Shown: positions 37,645 to 49,500 of the stretch, piece after piece | Position numbering within the stretch: position 1 is the first letter of the stretch | Layout of the letters: the number at the start of each line of letters is the position of its first letter | NCBI GenBank assembly: GCA_026874595.1 | Contig: CM049307.1 | Span: 65,567,189-65,631,188, forward strand | DNA from: Sipunculus nudus | Lineage: Eukaryota; Annelida; Sipuncula; Golfingiida; Sipunculidae | DNA length: 64,000 nt | Direction of reading: 5' to 3' | The notes under the pieces: generated by a model | Database searches by the model: none | What the model saw: the letters and a program-made list of their open reading frames with translations, nothing else | Told to the model about the DNA's origin: nothing | Translations under genes and position numbers: made by a program

Positions 37645-38205
37645 TACATTAGTATTGTACATGTATCTAAGTTCAGGGCGTTAAGCAAACTATCGGGAAA
37701 TACACAATTACTACTAAGTTAAATGAAATTTAACAACAAGGGTCAAAGATTAGGATAACAAATTAACAACAAAGGAAAAAGAGCCAATGATTAAGATTAT
37801 AACGTGACGTTATCCAGCAGCTGGTGATTGATGACTGCACACATGTAAATTATTTTACTTTCATCGTTTGATTTTATAAACACATGCCTAATCATCAGCG
37901 CTACACAATTCTGCATTTTGTACACAATCGGTAATACAATCTCTATAGTGGCTTGCCCTTTCAGCCTTAGTTTGTTGGTTCTTTTTAAACATTTTAACGT
38001 CCTCTCAGTACTGTGTTGGCTGAGCGTCATTGTTCCTACGATACATGGTATATGTATAATTCACATATACTGTCCCAGCAAACAATTTTACCTTTAGAAA
38101 CGTTTGGTTTGCAAAAAGACGATGACGGCGGTGTGAATGTTTCTAAATAAAGTCTAAATAAATGCTATATTAATATCTACAACTATATTGCAAATTTTAA
38201 AGTTT
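37645..38205. other. No gene recognised
   Basis: AT-rich sequence with a 77-codon minus-strand frame (37797-38030) that has no recognisable similarity. Confidence 0.35.
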
Positions 38206-38209
38206 GGCT

Positions 38210-38515
38210 CGATCGTATAACATCCAGTGTTTTAGTCGAGTCACGACCTTCCGAGGCCAAGACCGAGTCCGAGTACCACGAAGTCAGAGTCCATACAACT
38301 AGGATTCATTGTCTGAATTTTGGTATAAGTTATAGCTCATGAGGTCATTATTGTTCAACTGAATTGCTCGAAATAAGCTAAAACACATTTAGAACAGAAA
38401 GAAAGGGTAAATTCCATTCCAGGCAAATGAATACAAATTGGTCAAACGTTAGTGGCCTCGAGCCGTCCTCTGCCGGGTCTACGAGTCCGAGTCATAGCCT
38501 TCCGAGGCCAAGATT
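38210..38515. repeat. GAGTCCGAGTC repeat, copy 2
   Basis: The ends share CCTTCCGAGGCCAAGA and GAGTCCGAGT words (about 38246-38276 and 38475-38512) around an unrelated core. It resembles the element at 25000-25555. Confidence 0.5.
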
Positions 38516-38984
38516 ACTTTTTTCTCATGGAATGTAACTATATTTCTCTAGAATAGATAAATAGCAATAAAATTGATATGTTGCCGTTTATTAAAGACAC
38601 ATGCATATTGAATGCCTATGAAAAAAAATTGAAATATACAATACCATCACTAATGATATATCAATATATGCAAATTTAACTGATAATTAAAGTGAACTTC
38701 AGACAGATTTAATTTTGGATCATGTTTTGTTAGCATGGGAACATGGACCAAACTGTAATACTAGTATGACTGACTGTGGTGCCACTCGACCCTTGTCACG
38801 GATCTCCGTTTCATAGTACCCATAAATCTTCAGGAATTTATTATTAGTGTACAAAGGAGCTATCACAGCGCTATCTTTCACGCATAACCCCCTGCACGAG
38901 TAGGGGCGGATCAAGGATTTAGGATAAGAAGGGGCCCAATCCAGAAGGTCTTTCATGTGTGCTTCAGAGAAATACATCCCCAAA

Positions 38985-39070
38985 GCAGTGGTAAGCCGCC
39001 CATCAGCTGGGCAGTTGTAAGCCGCCCCTTAGCTCGGTAGCGACAAACCGCCCCCTAGCTGGGGAATTAG
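38985..39070. repeat. Short minisatellite, GTAAGCCGCCC
   Basis: Three imperfect copies of a roughly 28-bp unit with TAAGCCGCCC and TAGCTNGG. Just upstream, AGGGGCGGATCAAGGAT (near 38901) resembles a hAT-like MITE end. Confidence 0.55.
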
Positions 39071-39250
39071 ACACCAAGTTGTTCATTAGGCGAGGTGTAT
39101 AAAGAGCTGCCAGTTATATATACATCATCGCATTTCCGTGCATGGCTCTCCGCCCTCTGTTGTCAAAACTATCAATAGTCAGTAAACCCGTCAGTATACG
39201 CAGAACAAAATGTCTCATAATGAAATCATCACGCACAAACAACAGGTTAA

Positions 39251-41090
39251 AGTGGGTTTTCACGGGGCATACGAATGAGCCCCGAAGGATGCGAATATTG
39301 AAAAAAATAGCAAAGTCAAACATTCGTATTTTAGGATCCAAAAGTTCGCCAAAAATGTGTGGGTTCGAATGCATTGTCAATTGTTCGCGGGAGTCGCTTT
39401 TAGTTCGGCAAGAAATAAGAAGTTTTTACAAATTTCGTGCGAACGTTTCCAGCATCGATCCCGGATCTTGTTTTGCTTTCGAAAATGTCTAAAACCTTAG
39501 TCATATGCCAACGACCAACCCACGACATGCGTGACGTTCGCACAATCTTTGTGAAACCGTAAATAGATTCCGATAGATTGGAGAATGTCTCGCGCATGTC
39601 TCGCGAAATAGCGAAGTTCTTCCGATCATTTCTCGCCCTATTCACGACCTGCTCGCGTACCTCTTGAGAACAGGTGACTTCGCCAAAGAAGCAAACGCGA
39701 GCATTTCACAACGGTCGCAAGAACCGCTTTTTCGCAAGAACCGCGCGACATATGAACGAATGTCGCATGAATGTCGCACGGCGTTATTTACTTCAATATC
39801 AAAATTCCTTTTCACACATTCATGGCAAGTCAGGACAGAGCTTGCTGGTCTGTCTTCTGTCATGGACTCTGCGTAAGAACTAATGCTGGCAAAAAGCATT
39901 TATATACTACCATGTGTCGGTCGGATCGCCGGTCGCAAGATAATCGCGCGACATATGTAGAGATATCGCATTAATGTGGCAGGACATTCGTCATGCAAAA
40001 AAATTACATGTGTCGCGATGTGTGAACACGAATGTTGCCCGAGATTCGTGTGACATTCGTGTTTTTCGTATTTTAGTCTGTTGTTCCCCGTGTATGTAGA
40101 CTGATTAGAGTTCGGCAACGCTACACACGACATTCGCACATACGTTCAAGTTGTGAAAACACACACAAACTGCACAAGAATGGTTTATGGCTCCCTTGTC
40201 ACGAACTTATTCATATGTTGGACTTTGCCAATTTTAGTTCACTCTGTTAACTGATGCGGTGGTGCAGCGTCTGTCGTCTGATATCAAATATCTCAGCAGC
40301 TACTGCTGCTATCATCATGAAACCGCAGAATTTTTTATTTTTTTGGTGGATCCACCTGCACTGACCTTTATTCTGCAGGGTGAAATGATCTTTTCCTATA
40401 TTCCAATACACGTCTTAAAGTATTAATAATTTGGCTTTCATATCATAGTGAACAGTTCCTTAGAGGAAGGGGAATAAAATGAGTATGGATTTCGTCAAAT
40501 TATTTTATAGATTGCATCTTTATGGAGGTTCGAATTTTTTCTATCGCAAAATTTGACAATTTGTTGTTTCCATACCAAATATCTTAGGAACTGCCGCAGC
40601 CTTCAGCACAAAACTGCACAAGGATATTGATCATTTGACTGCTATTTGAATATGACCTGTAGGTGGCGCCACGTGTATTGACCTACTTTCTGCAAGCTGT
40701 TATGGTCTTTTCTGTTATTTTTTAATGAATGTATCATAAAGTATTAACATTCTGGTTTTCATATCAAAGTAAACAATTTCTAACAGGTTGGAGAATAAAA
40801 TGAGTATAAATTCAGTCATTTTTTTAAGATGGCTTCTTGAAATTTTGTCTTCTGATTAATCTGTGTCCTGTTCATCCTTTTCAGTCACATTTAAGATAGA
40901 CCACTCTGTAAACTTGTGCAATGGTACAGTGTCCCCTGATCATTGCATAGATGCTATTTTTACATTCATTTTTTTTCTTTTCTTCTGAATCACCCACCAT
41001 CATGCACAGTAATTCACAGTGAACATTAGACCCCTTGTTTCTATATTCACATCCTTCACGAGTCGTTCGCGTGCCCCGTGAAAACCCTGC
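39251..41090. mobile_element. TTAA-flanked DNA transposon without transposase
   Basis: TTAA at 39247-39250 and at 41091-41094 flank a 1840-bp segment whose ends are inverted repeats of about 48 bp. The shared core is GGGTTTTCACGGGGCA, followed by CGAANGA, GAAGGATG and GAATAT in both arms. TTAA duplication is typical of the piggyBac and Kolobok superfamilies (family knowledge). No frame inside exceeds about 120 codons and none resembles a transposase, so the element is non-autonomous. The left half (about 39450-40150) is unusually rich in CpG and TCGCG words; the right half holds two diverged copies of a roughly 320-bp module (sharing AGTATTAA and GGAGAATAAAATGAGTAT-like words). Confidence 0.75.
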
Positions 41091-41099
41091 TTAAAATAC

Positions 41100-41470
41100 A
41101 ACTGACGTAATTCAAACATTTTCCTTAAATCTCTTATAAAAGCGAATGTGTTATGTGGGCTTTATGATATAGGGCACACAAATAAAATATGGATTAAAAT
41201 ATGTAGCGCTGCCACTCTTAACTTTTTTCTCTTTACTGCTTTTCAGCCAAGACTTCTTTTTATACTTTTTCATATTGTTTTTGGGAATATTTTTTATACA
41301 TTTTTTAAAGTCATTATCTTAAGGAGGTGATTATAGGCTGTTTACCTCAACTAATCGAGTACATTAGACATCCTTCATCAATGTATCATAACAGGAGCAT
41401 TTAAATAGCGATTTTTTTCTGCGATCTTGCTAATGTTTAACAAAATCACTGGATATATGGAATTCTGGAA
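41100..41470. other. No gene recognised
   Basis: AT-rich spacer between the TTAA element and the solo LTR. Confidence 0.35.
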
Positions 41471-41475
41471 TATAT

Positions 41476-42280
41476 TGTTACAGGCGCTCTTTTTATTGTG
41501 TGACACGGGCGTAACTCATGTTGTGACACCCTCGCCGGGCCGTTTGTTACAATCGCAGTTTAATCCGTACTGGTTGAACTCTCGTTGTCATGCTAGCCTT
41601 GGGCTTTCTCGCCTGGTCGTGAGTCACACGTGGACCCTGGTATGTAGAGACACACACAGTGATGTTCTTCTAGATGATTTCTGTAACGCGTGTTTACTGT
41701 GTTGTGTTAGATCTTTTAGACTGTTCGACAAGTGGAAAATTCTCGGCTTGGGGTGAAGAGTATATAAAGGGGCTGTGTTTTAGAGCCGAGAGAGAGCAAC
41801 AGAGAAGATTTCTAGCGGACGCAGAAGCGTGTGTCAGTTTCTGGGACCTTATCCGACGAGTGCGGCAATTATAGATTTTCTTCAGACTTTCTCCTGGATT
41901 TTGTGCATTTGGACTTCAGTTTACTTTCTGGATTGTTACAAGAGCTTTTACACTGGACTGTCATTCTCCGAGAGTATACATTTAAAGAACTTATCGTTGT
42001 GACGGTGTAGTCCAGGTACTGTGCACTTTGTGTATTTTACTGTGTGATTGTATTGATATGTTGTTATACCGCTGTTTTACTGTATAATTGTATTGAATGT
42101 TAGGGTTGTTTTAAGAATAAATTATGGTTATTTGTTAACAAAAAACCACTGACCTCTTCATTCATTCCCCTAGACATTTCACGCTGCCTAGTGTTACAGA
42201 ATCTGATTTTTTTTTATCTCCATTACAAAATTTTGTGTTCATCTCGCATACGTGATCTGTTTATATTAGGTTCCGTAACA
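41476..42280 (+). mobile_element. Solo LTR of the Gmr1-like family
   Basis: An 805-bp LTR runs from TGTTACAGG to CCGTAACA and matches, in opposite orientation, the LTRs at 47036-47823 and 52193-52801. It keeps a TATA box (TATATAAAGG at 41761-41770) and a polyadenylation signal AATAAA (42116-42121). No internal region adjoins it, as expected after recombination between two LTRs. The flanks (TATAT and ACATA) do not form a clear target duplication, so a later rearrangement or mutation is possible. Frames inside it are chance. Confidence 0.88.
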
Positions 42281-42287
42281 ACATATA

Positions 42288-43412
42288 CAGTAGAACCTCG
42301 AATTTCCGTATCTCCTTTTTCCGAAAATCCTTTTTTTTCGAAATTTAAATTGAGGAACCGAAAAATTTACCTCCAATAACCGAAAGGTAGAAATACGACA
42401 GTCGGCAAATATAATTTTCCAAATTACCAAATATGATTTCGAGGATAACTGGCCGTGTGGCGTTCACTCGCCCGTGAAGGATAACATTTGGCCTGATCAG
42501 AGCGTCTAATTAAGCTTAATGGGTTACTGAGAGCTTATGTCGCAGTCTTTACGGAGCATGCATTCATCCGATCACCTGTACATATACTGGCTGTGACACC
42601 CACACCGTGGTTTGGATAAAGATTAATTACAATCCAATATAATCGTACAGTGATTTATATCAGAGGTATTCAGGAGCGGATCCAGGAGAGAGGGGGTCCG
42701 GACCCCCCGCCCCCTTTTTTTCATCCGCCGCAACCTTTTTTTTTATGAACGGTTTCAAACCAATTTAATGGCCTGGCCCCCCCCCCCCCCTCTCCGGACC
42801 TAGGGACCTTTTTAGGTTTTTCATTAGTCCTCTTGGGTTAGACCCCCCCCCCCCTTTCATAAATCCTGGATCCGCCTCTGGTATTTACGCGGCAGACGAT
42901 CTTCACCTGCGATATTTATTATATAGCTCCTTGTATGATCCAAAGACATGACGCAAGGACGCCATACTAAAATACATGTAAATCATTTATATTCCTACCC
43001 ATAGATGGCAGCAATAGTTAGCCTATAAGTATAACAAGCCTACGGTGTGCAAACTTTCAGTATGGCGGCTTGGACCCAAAACCATCAATCCATTGGATAT
43101 AAACGGTACCCTTGTAAGTTATATACTTATAGAGAAAGTTGCTTTTTTCTATTGATTGCAATGAATTTAAATGGTTCGCTGTTTTTTTATATTAGAATAA
43201 GATTTAGAAAGAAATGTTGTGATCAGATAACATTACTGGCAGGATCAGGATGAGTCATATTGAAACCTTGATACGCTCGCGTGTACCTAGTACCTGTACG
43301 GCTGTAGTAATAGTATACCTATTGAAAAAATGGTATACCTCGCATATCCGTAACCTCAAATATCCGAACAAAATTTGTCACCCAAAATATTCTGATATTC
43401 GAGGTACTACTT
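42288..43412. mobile_element. Fossil pogo/Tigger-like element
   Basis: The left end, CAGTAGAACCTCGAATTTCC after a TA, matches the typical pogo/Tigger terminal sequence (CAGTANAACCTC). The right end is its diverged inverted copy (GATATTCGAGGTACTACTT, about 43394-43411). Multiple TCCGNA and ACCTC-like words lie near both ends. There is no transposase frame. A smaller element (42671-42880) is nested in it. The left end begins eight bases after the solo LTR. Confidence 0.6.
42671..42880. mobile_element. hAT-like MITE, nested
   Basis: The ends are CAGGAGCGGATCCAGGA and TCCTGGATCCGCCTCTG, an imperfect inverted repeat of about 17 bp. They are flanked by GTATT on both sides (42666-42670 and 42881-42885). 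The CAG...CTG termini suggest hAT, though hAT normally makes 8-bp duplications and only 5 bp match here. The interior is rich in G and C runs. Confidence 0.6.
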
Positions 43413-43419
43413 TCATACC

Positions 43420-44515
43420 TGGAGTTTGTTTAGGAGTCTCCCATGCTGTAAATTTTCATGCTTAAATTGTACAAAAAATTAGTAATTTGGCATTGATTTT
43501 TACTTTTTATACTTTCTTCAAACAGTTTTTTTTTACTTTTTTCTTGTAAGATTTTACACTATTATCCATTAAATTCAGAGTGGCAGCACTGTAAATTTAT
43601 ACGTTTGGCTCATAATTTGTGAAGTAGACAAATTTGGCCATTTTATGCAGAACAAGTAACAAAACGCAAATTATGAGTCACCTAGTGAAGGAGTCTTTCT
43701 GCCCAGGTTGTCGTTTCAGTCATTCCAATAGCAAGATTCATGCTAGTCACAAGGACACAAGATTCATGCTAACCGCGGCTTTCTTGTTTTGTTTTGTTTT
43801 TTTTTTTTTTTTTTTTTTGCAATTACACATACACATGGTAGAAACTGTAATGATAATTGAAGATCGACCCTTCACGTCCATACTAAGACGATACCACGTG
43901 ACCGATGAGACAACTCCGGCCGAGCTGCACCTGCTCCTACAATTTATCTGTCTACAGATGACACCGTGACCAGCAGTACAGGATCAGGTCTGGGGCCCCA
44001 TTTTCAGCTTCACTGTCTTTATTAAAGTGGCCTATTCCGATAAATGACGCCAATTTAAAAAAAAATAAAATAAAAACTTATTATAAAAAATTAGACAAAA
44101 AGCGCCGATCCCAGGTTGCAAAGACAGTTTTGGTTATATGTACGTATTAAAACATGTGGGGTACCCGCTATAATGGCCGCCAGTCATGATCTAAGCAGAG
44201 ATTTGTATGTGACAAAGGCTCGGGTCATTTAATATGTTCTCACCACCAACCGCCTCCAGCAACATGCTTTTTCTGTTTGTCAATATGGGCAGTGTACCTT
44301 GTTTACTGAGGTTTCATAATGCCGCCACAAGGGCGATGTAAGACCCTTTCTAAGCATGAATGGCCTAAAGTTAATTAATATAGAAGCCATAAAGCAGATG
44401 AATAGCTGGCTTTAAGGATTTCATACCAATTTTTGTAACCGAGTGTCATCAAGAACCATGTAAGTTCTTTAAGAACCATTAACACCCTTTTTTAGTGCTT
44501 AAGAGTAAAGATTAT
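43420..44515. other. No gene recognised
   Basis: A T-run of about 24 lies at 43795-43819. Minor frames have no recognisable domain. Confidence 0.35.
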
Positions 44516-44524
44516 TGTGAGGTT

Positions 44525-44581
44525 TTCTCTTCAGACTTGCTGGGTTAGAACCCATTTCCCAAAATCGTGGATCCGCCCCTG
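44525..44581. mobile_element. Right end of a hAT-like MITE
   Basis: TGGGTTAGAACCC followed by TCGTGGATCCGCCCCTG matches the right end of the element at 42671-42880 (GGGTTAGACCC, then TCCTGGATCCGCCTCTG). The left end was not found. Confidence 0.5.
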
Positions 44582-44796
44582 ACAAGTATACATTTTTTTC
44601 ATTTCTTTATTGAGATCCTGTCCAGCATCCAGGGCCAAGCACGCACGATATCCTCTCAAAAAGCGTTAAATATAACTTTTCAATTTGTATACAGTGTCCA
44701 GCTTCCACAATATGCAATCACATGTAAAGGTTTCAGTGGGGCGCTAATATACTGGTTTAGCGGTTGATGGGTATTAAGCAATATATAAGTGCAATG

Positions 44797-44797
<1 letters not shown>

Positions 44798-44864
<67 letters not shown>

Positions 44865-44891
44865 TATATATATATACAAATATATATATAA
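44798..44891. repeat. (AT)n microsatellite
   Basis: About 94 bases of AT dinucleotides with short AAAATAT and CAAATAT breaks. A G-run follows at about 44974-44985. Confidence 0.95.
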
Positions 44892-45027
44892 TATTATTAT
44901 TATTATTTCTATTTACGTAATATATTTTTCAGTCTATGAAAAATATAAAAAAATTTTAAACATATATTTTTTGGGGGGGGGGGGGTAACATTTTTTTAAT
45001 TTGCAAAGTAAAGAGGACACTTTTAAG

Positions 45028-45440
45028 GCACCTTTCACAAACAAGGGACCCATGGGTCAAGGTGTTCAGCTGAATTTTGAACTTTTGGTGCAAACTATGT
45101 TTATTTCTTTTATTTTATTGTATTTAGCATTTGAGGAAATGCCCTCATATGTGGTGATATTCAAGCATTTCCGGTGATAATCAAGCATAATTAAGATCCC
45201 TTTATTTCACTTTCAGGGGAATAATGATTTTAATTGTTAATCAAATCAAAAATAAAATACAAATTTCATAAATTTGCAAAAAAAAAAATCTCTGAAATTA
45301 TTAGTAACTTCAGAATTGTAATTTGTATCATTATTTATCCTTAGTTTGGCTCACATAAGGGCAGATTATATTATTTTTTTTAAATTACAAAATATTAAAC
45401 TGAATTCAACAGTTTTATTTAAGATAATATCACTTAAAAA
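45028..45440. mobile_element. Partial copy of the 57.8-63.1 kb repeat family
   Basis: It shares the palindromic word GGACCCATGGGTCA (45046-45059) and GTTCAGCTGA with 59081-59112. It also shares TTTATCCTTAGTTTGGCTCA-like sequence (about 45335-45355) with the segment at about 63025-63050. It is truncated and holds no tandem modules. Nothing genic is seen from 45440 to 46430. Confidence 0.45.
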
Positions 45441-46424
45441 CTAATGCCACAACATGGCGTCTTCAAGATATCATTATAGCTTCATTATTCCAATAAAAGT
45501 TTAATACATTCGAGGTTTCAATACATGCTTAATTTATCAACTAAATACAGTAAAATATTCAGTATATTTGATTAAAATTCAGGGGTTTATTTAAATTCAG
45601 GGATTTGATTAAAATACACGCATGCTAAAAAGAACCCGAAGTGTTTACTCTTCTGAAGTAACGAATTGTTAATCTTATGAACATCCACACTTTAATAGCA
45701 ACTGATTAACACATCACTTTATGGGCACAATTAAATGTGCACTTTAATCATTGTAACCCCTTGTGATACAATATAAAATCCAAAATAAAGCAAAAGTCTA
45801 TATGAAGAATGAACTAAAAATAGAAAATACATTTATCTATAGTTGAGTGCAGAGGGGAAGCTGAGCAAAGTTAAGTCAAGGAAGCTGCCTGGAGTGAAGC
45901 AGTTACATAACATAGGCGAGAACTGCATCAAAAACTGTAGACCACTGTATACTGGGTTGGCTTGATGTAAAAAACATTTGACATGGTGTCTGAAAACATG
46001 AATAAAAGCTCCTTTTTATCGAATCCTTTCAAATTTTAGATAATATTACCTTAAAATCGTATTTGTCCATCATGTGAAATTAAAATTGAATGTTTATGTA
46101 GGGAAAAATGTGCCTTAGTCAAAGTTTGGCAAAATATTAATTAACATTTATGCTAATAACTTTAAAAAAAATACAAAATTTTGATCTAATATCCGGTAAA
46201 CAATTAAAACTAAGTGGAATATAGTTATATGCTTGAAACAAATTGCATTCAGGTCCATTTACGCAATAGCGGCCTAATTTCTTGCGTGTACATAGGAAAT
46301 ATAAACAAGAAAGGTTATGTCAAATATGAAGAGATTAACACCAGTGTTTTTCATAGTGGGCAGTTTGAAGTGTAATGAAAGGTTGTAACTGGAAAACGGA
46401 GGTTTTTTTCCATAATTTCTCGAA

Positions 46425-46485
46425 AGAGATAAGTCGCAGTGACCCAGTTTCAGGCCGCGGGCGCCCTCCTCTGGATCCGCCACTG
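46425..46485. mobile_element. hAT-like MITE end
   Basis: TCTGGATCCGCCACTG ends at 46485 and, read on the minus strand, gives CAGTGGCGGATCCAGA, a typical hAT-like terminus. The partner end was not found. Confidence 0.4.
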
Positions 46486-46489
46486 AGTT

Positions 46490-47030
46490 GCTCTTTATCT
46501 TTACAATAACTGATATATAACATCACCGTTTTTAGACCGCAAAGTAGATCCAAAGGATCAACAAAATATAAAGTGTTTAACGGCCATATACTTTATTTTG
46601 GTCATTCGTATATTTAGAATGGTTGCTATCGACTTATGCTCATTACAATCTCCTTTTACCTAATTAGTGTAATTTATTCAATGCTGGATTTCGCTCAATT
46701 TCGGTTTAAAAGCGTGTAGAGCGCTTGCATGCGGACAGAGGTTTATCCTTGAATTCATCCAGATAAATCCCCGATATTGAGAATGCTAATTAATAACGGA
46801 AGCTACTTCACTCTCGTGGCCGACAAAGACACTATCTAAAATTTATACGAGAATTCTCCTAAATCGGATGACTAGTCGTACTGCCACTCGCGTGAGAAGG
46901 CAAATTTAGTAAAGACAACATATACATGAAAATTTTTGAAATCCCCAATGACAAAAAAAAAAATCATAGATTTGCAATCCCATTTTTATTTCACTGGATA
47001 GAAGACCGCATATTTAACCAGTTTTGAATA
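46490..47030. other. No gene recognised
   Basis: AT-rich flank of the LTR retrotransposon. Confidence 0.35.
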
Positions 47031-47035
47031 TACAA

Positions 47036-47823
47036 TGTTACGGAACCTAATATAAACAGATCACGTATGCGTGATGAACACAAATTTTGTAATGGAGATA
47101 CAAACAAATCAGATTCTGTAACACTAGGCAGCGTGAAATGTCTAGGGGAATGAATAAAGAAGTCAGTGGTTTTTTGTTAACAAATAACTATAATTTATTC
47201 TTAAAACAACCCTAACATTACAATACACTAAATCAATACAATTATACAGTAAAACAGCGGTATTACAACAAGTCAATACAATCACATAGAAAAACAATGC
47301 GCACAGTACCTGGATACCAACACCGTCACCACGATAAGTCCTTTAAATGTAAACTCTCGGAGAATGACAGTCCAGTGTAAAGCTCTTGTAACAACCCAGA
47401 AAGTAAACTGAAGTCCAAATGCATAAAATCCAGGAGAAAGTCTTTGAAAATGTATAATTGCCGCATTCGTCGGATAAGGTCCTAGAATCTGACACACGTT
47501 TCTTCGTCCCCTGGAATCTTCTCTGCTCTCTGCCCCTATCAAAACACAGCCCTTTTATATACCTTCACACCTCAAGCCGAGAATTTTCCACTTCTCGAAC
47601 AGTTTTAAGGATCCTACACAGTAAACACACATTTCAGGAATTATCGAGAAGAACATAGCCGTGTCTATCCCAACACACCAGGGTCATCACGTGACCCACG
47701 ACCAGGCGTGAAAACCACCAGCCAGCACGACAACGAGAGTTCAACCAGTACGGATTAAACATAGAACGAGTGCCACAACAGGAGTTACGCCCGTGTCACA
47801 TAATAAAAAGAGCACCTGTAACA
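47036..47823 (-). repeat. 3' LTR
   Basis: This 788-bp LTR keeps the segment that the 5' LTR has lost. A TATA box (GGTATATAAAAGG on the minus strand) lies at about 47549-47562 and AATAAA at about 47192-47198. It aligns well to the solo LTR at 41476-42280, which is in the opposite orientation. Confidence 0.92.
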
Positions 47824-47834
47824 CTCCCCCTCCT
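47824..47834 (-). other. Polypurine tract
   Basis: AGGAGGGGGAG on the minus strand directly abuts the 3' LTR and is the expected plus-strand priming site. Confidence 0.8.
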
Positions 47835-47955
47835 GTAAGAAAAAAGAAAGTTTTCTCGGAAAACTTTCTTTTTTGCGATCACAATCACTAAATTTTTACA
47901 ACATCTCAAAATCATCTTATTTACAACATAACATAAACATCTTGTTCACAACATT

Positions 47956-49500
47956 TCATAAACATCTCGATAAGCAATCAGCAAGTACATTGTCTTTCCC
48001 TTTAATGTGTACGATATCGAGATTGTAATCCTGTAAGAACAAACTCCATCTCAACACTCTATGATTTTTACACTTCAACTTGTTCATGAACGTGATGGGA
48101 TTGTGATCACTGAAGACAATGATAGGCCTGACTGATGAAGTAACATAAACTTCAAAATGTTGCAACGCCAAAATCAAAGCCAAACATTCTTTTTCAATAG
48201 TGGAGTAGTTTTTCTGGTTTGCATTAAACTTTCTTGAGAAATAACAAATTTGATGATCTATGCCATCATTGCCTTCCTGTAACAACACAGCACCAGCAGC
48301 AGTATCACTAGCATCTACAGCTAACTTGAAAGGTACAGAAAAGTCTGGAGCTGCTAAAACTGGTGAACTATGCAGAATTGCTTTCAAATTCTGAAATGCA
48401 TTTTCACACTGCACATTCCATACAAACTTTAGTTTCTTCTTTAACAAATTAGTCAAAGGTTCAGCTACAGCAGAAAAATTTGGACAAAACTTCCTGTAGT
48501 ACCCAACCATACCAAGAAAATGCATTATTTGCTTTTTGATCTCTGGTCTAGGAAATGCAGACATAGCACTTATTTTAGCATCAACAGGTTTTACCTGACC
48601 CTGCCCTACAATATGACCCAAAAATGTTACTTGTGCATGACAAAACTCAGATTTCACTAAGCTGACGGTCAGACGTCTTTCACGGAGTCTTTCAAAGAGG
48701 TCGCGAAGAATTTGCAGATGTTTCTCCCAGGTGTCGCTGTACACGATAAGGTCATCAATATATGCGTCGCAGCCCTGAATGTCCTTGGCAACCATATGGA
48801 TGAGGCGCTGGAACGTGGCTGGCGAGTTCTTCATGCCAAACGGCATAACTTTATACTGGTATAGTCCATGCGGCGTCACAAATGCGGACACTTCTTTCGC
48901 TCGATCTGTCAGGGGAACTTGCCAGAATCCTTTTAGCAAGTCAAACTTGGAGACATATCTGGAGCTACCGACTCTATCAATACAATCATCGATCCTCGGA
49001 ATCGGGAACGTGTCAGTCTTGATGACAGAGTTTAGTTTTCGATAATCTGTGCACATACGGTAACTTAATTCCATCAGGTTTTGGCACAAGAATACATGGT
49101 GAACTCCAGTTACTGTTACTAGGTTCAATAAAATCATTATCCAGCAAATATTGAATCTCATCCTGTAGATACTTTTGCTTTTCTGGATTCAGTCTATATG
49201 GATGTTGCTTGACTGCGCTTGCCTCGCCAACATCGACGTCATGGCACAACATGTTAGTTCGCGTTTGAATGTCACTAAACAAATGTTCATAATTCCGCAG
49301 CAGGTTCTTGAGGTCTTGTTGTTGTTGTGCGGTAAGGTGTGACAGTTTGGCATCAAGGTTGTTAAGCACGCCTGAGTTTTTTAATGGTATTGTACCACAA
49401 TGAATGTCTACATCACACTTACAATCAGTATCTACTGGGTCAGGGTCAGTTTTTACACAATTAACAGCAGTAACATTTTGTACAACATCTGATGTGCTAT
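47956..49500 (-). pseudogene. pol: Reverse transcriptase and RNase H
   Basis: After a variable linker (about 49500-49270) the RT begins near HPYRLNPEKQ. A frameshift near 49075 moves the reading frame just after LVPKPDG. From there to 47956 one open frame is intact. It shows CTDYRKLN, KFDLLKGFWQVPL, MPFGMKNSPATFQRL and the catalytic YIDD box (48751-48762). FLGHIVGQG and the thumb follow, then RNase H with VDASDTAAGAVL, the IEKECLAL glutamate, VFSDHNP and an IKGKDNVLADCLSR end. The stop lies 133 bp before the 3' LTR, leaving no room for an integrase here. The apparent ATG at 49161 precedes the true frame and is not the start. Confidence 0.93.

Noticed and set aside
39114-39492. Overlapping frames on both strands as a transposase for the TTAA element
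   Set aside because: They begin outside the inverted end, are short and show no transposase motif.
47956-49161. ATG at 49161 as the start of the RT protein
   Set aside because: The first 34 or so codons do not match RT; the true upstream RT text is in another frame, so the start is an artefact of a frameshift.
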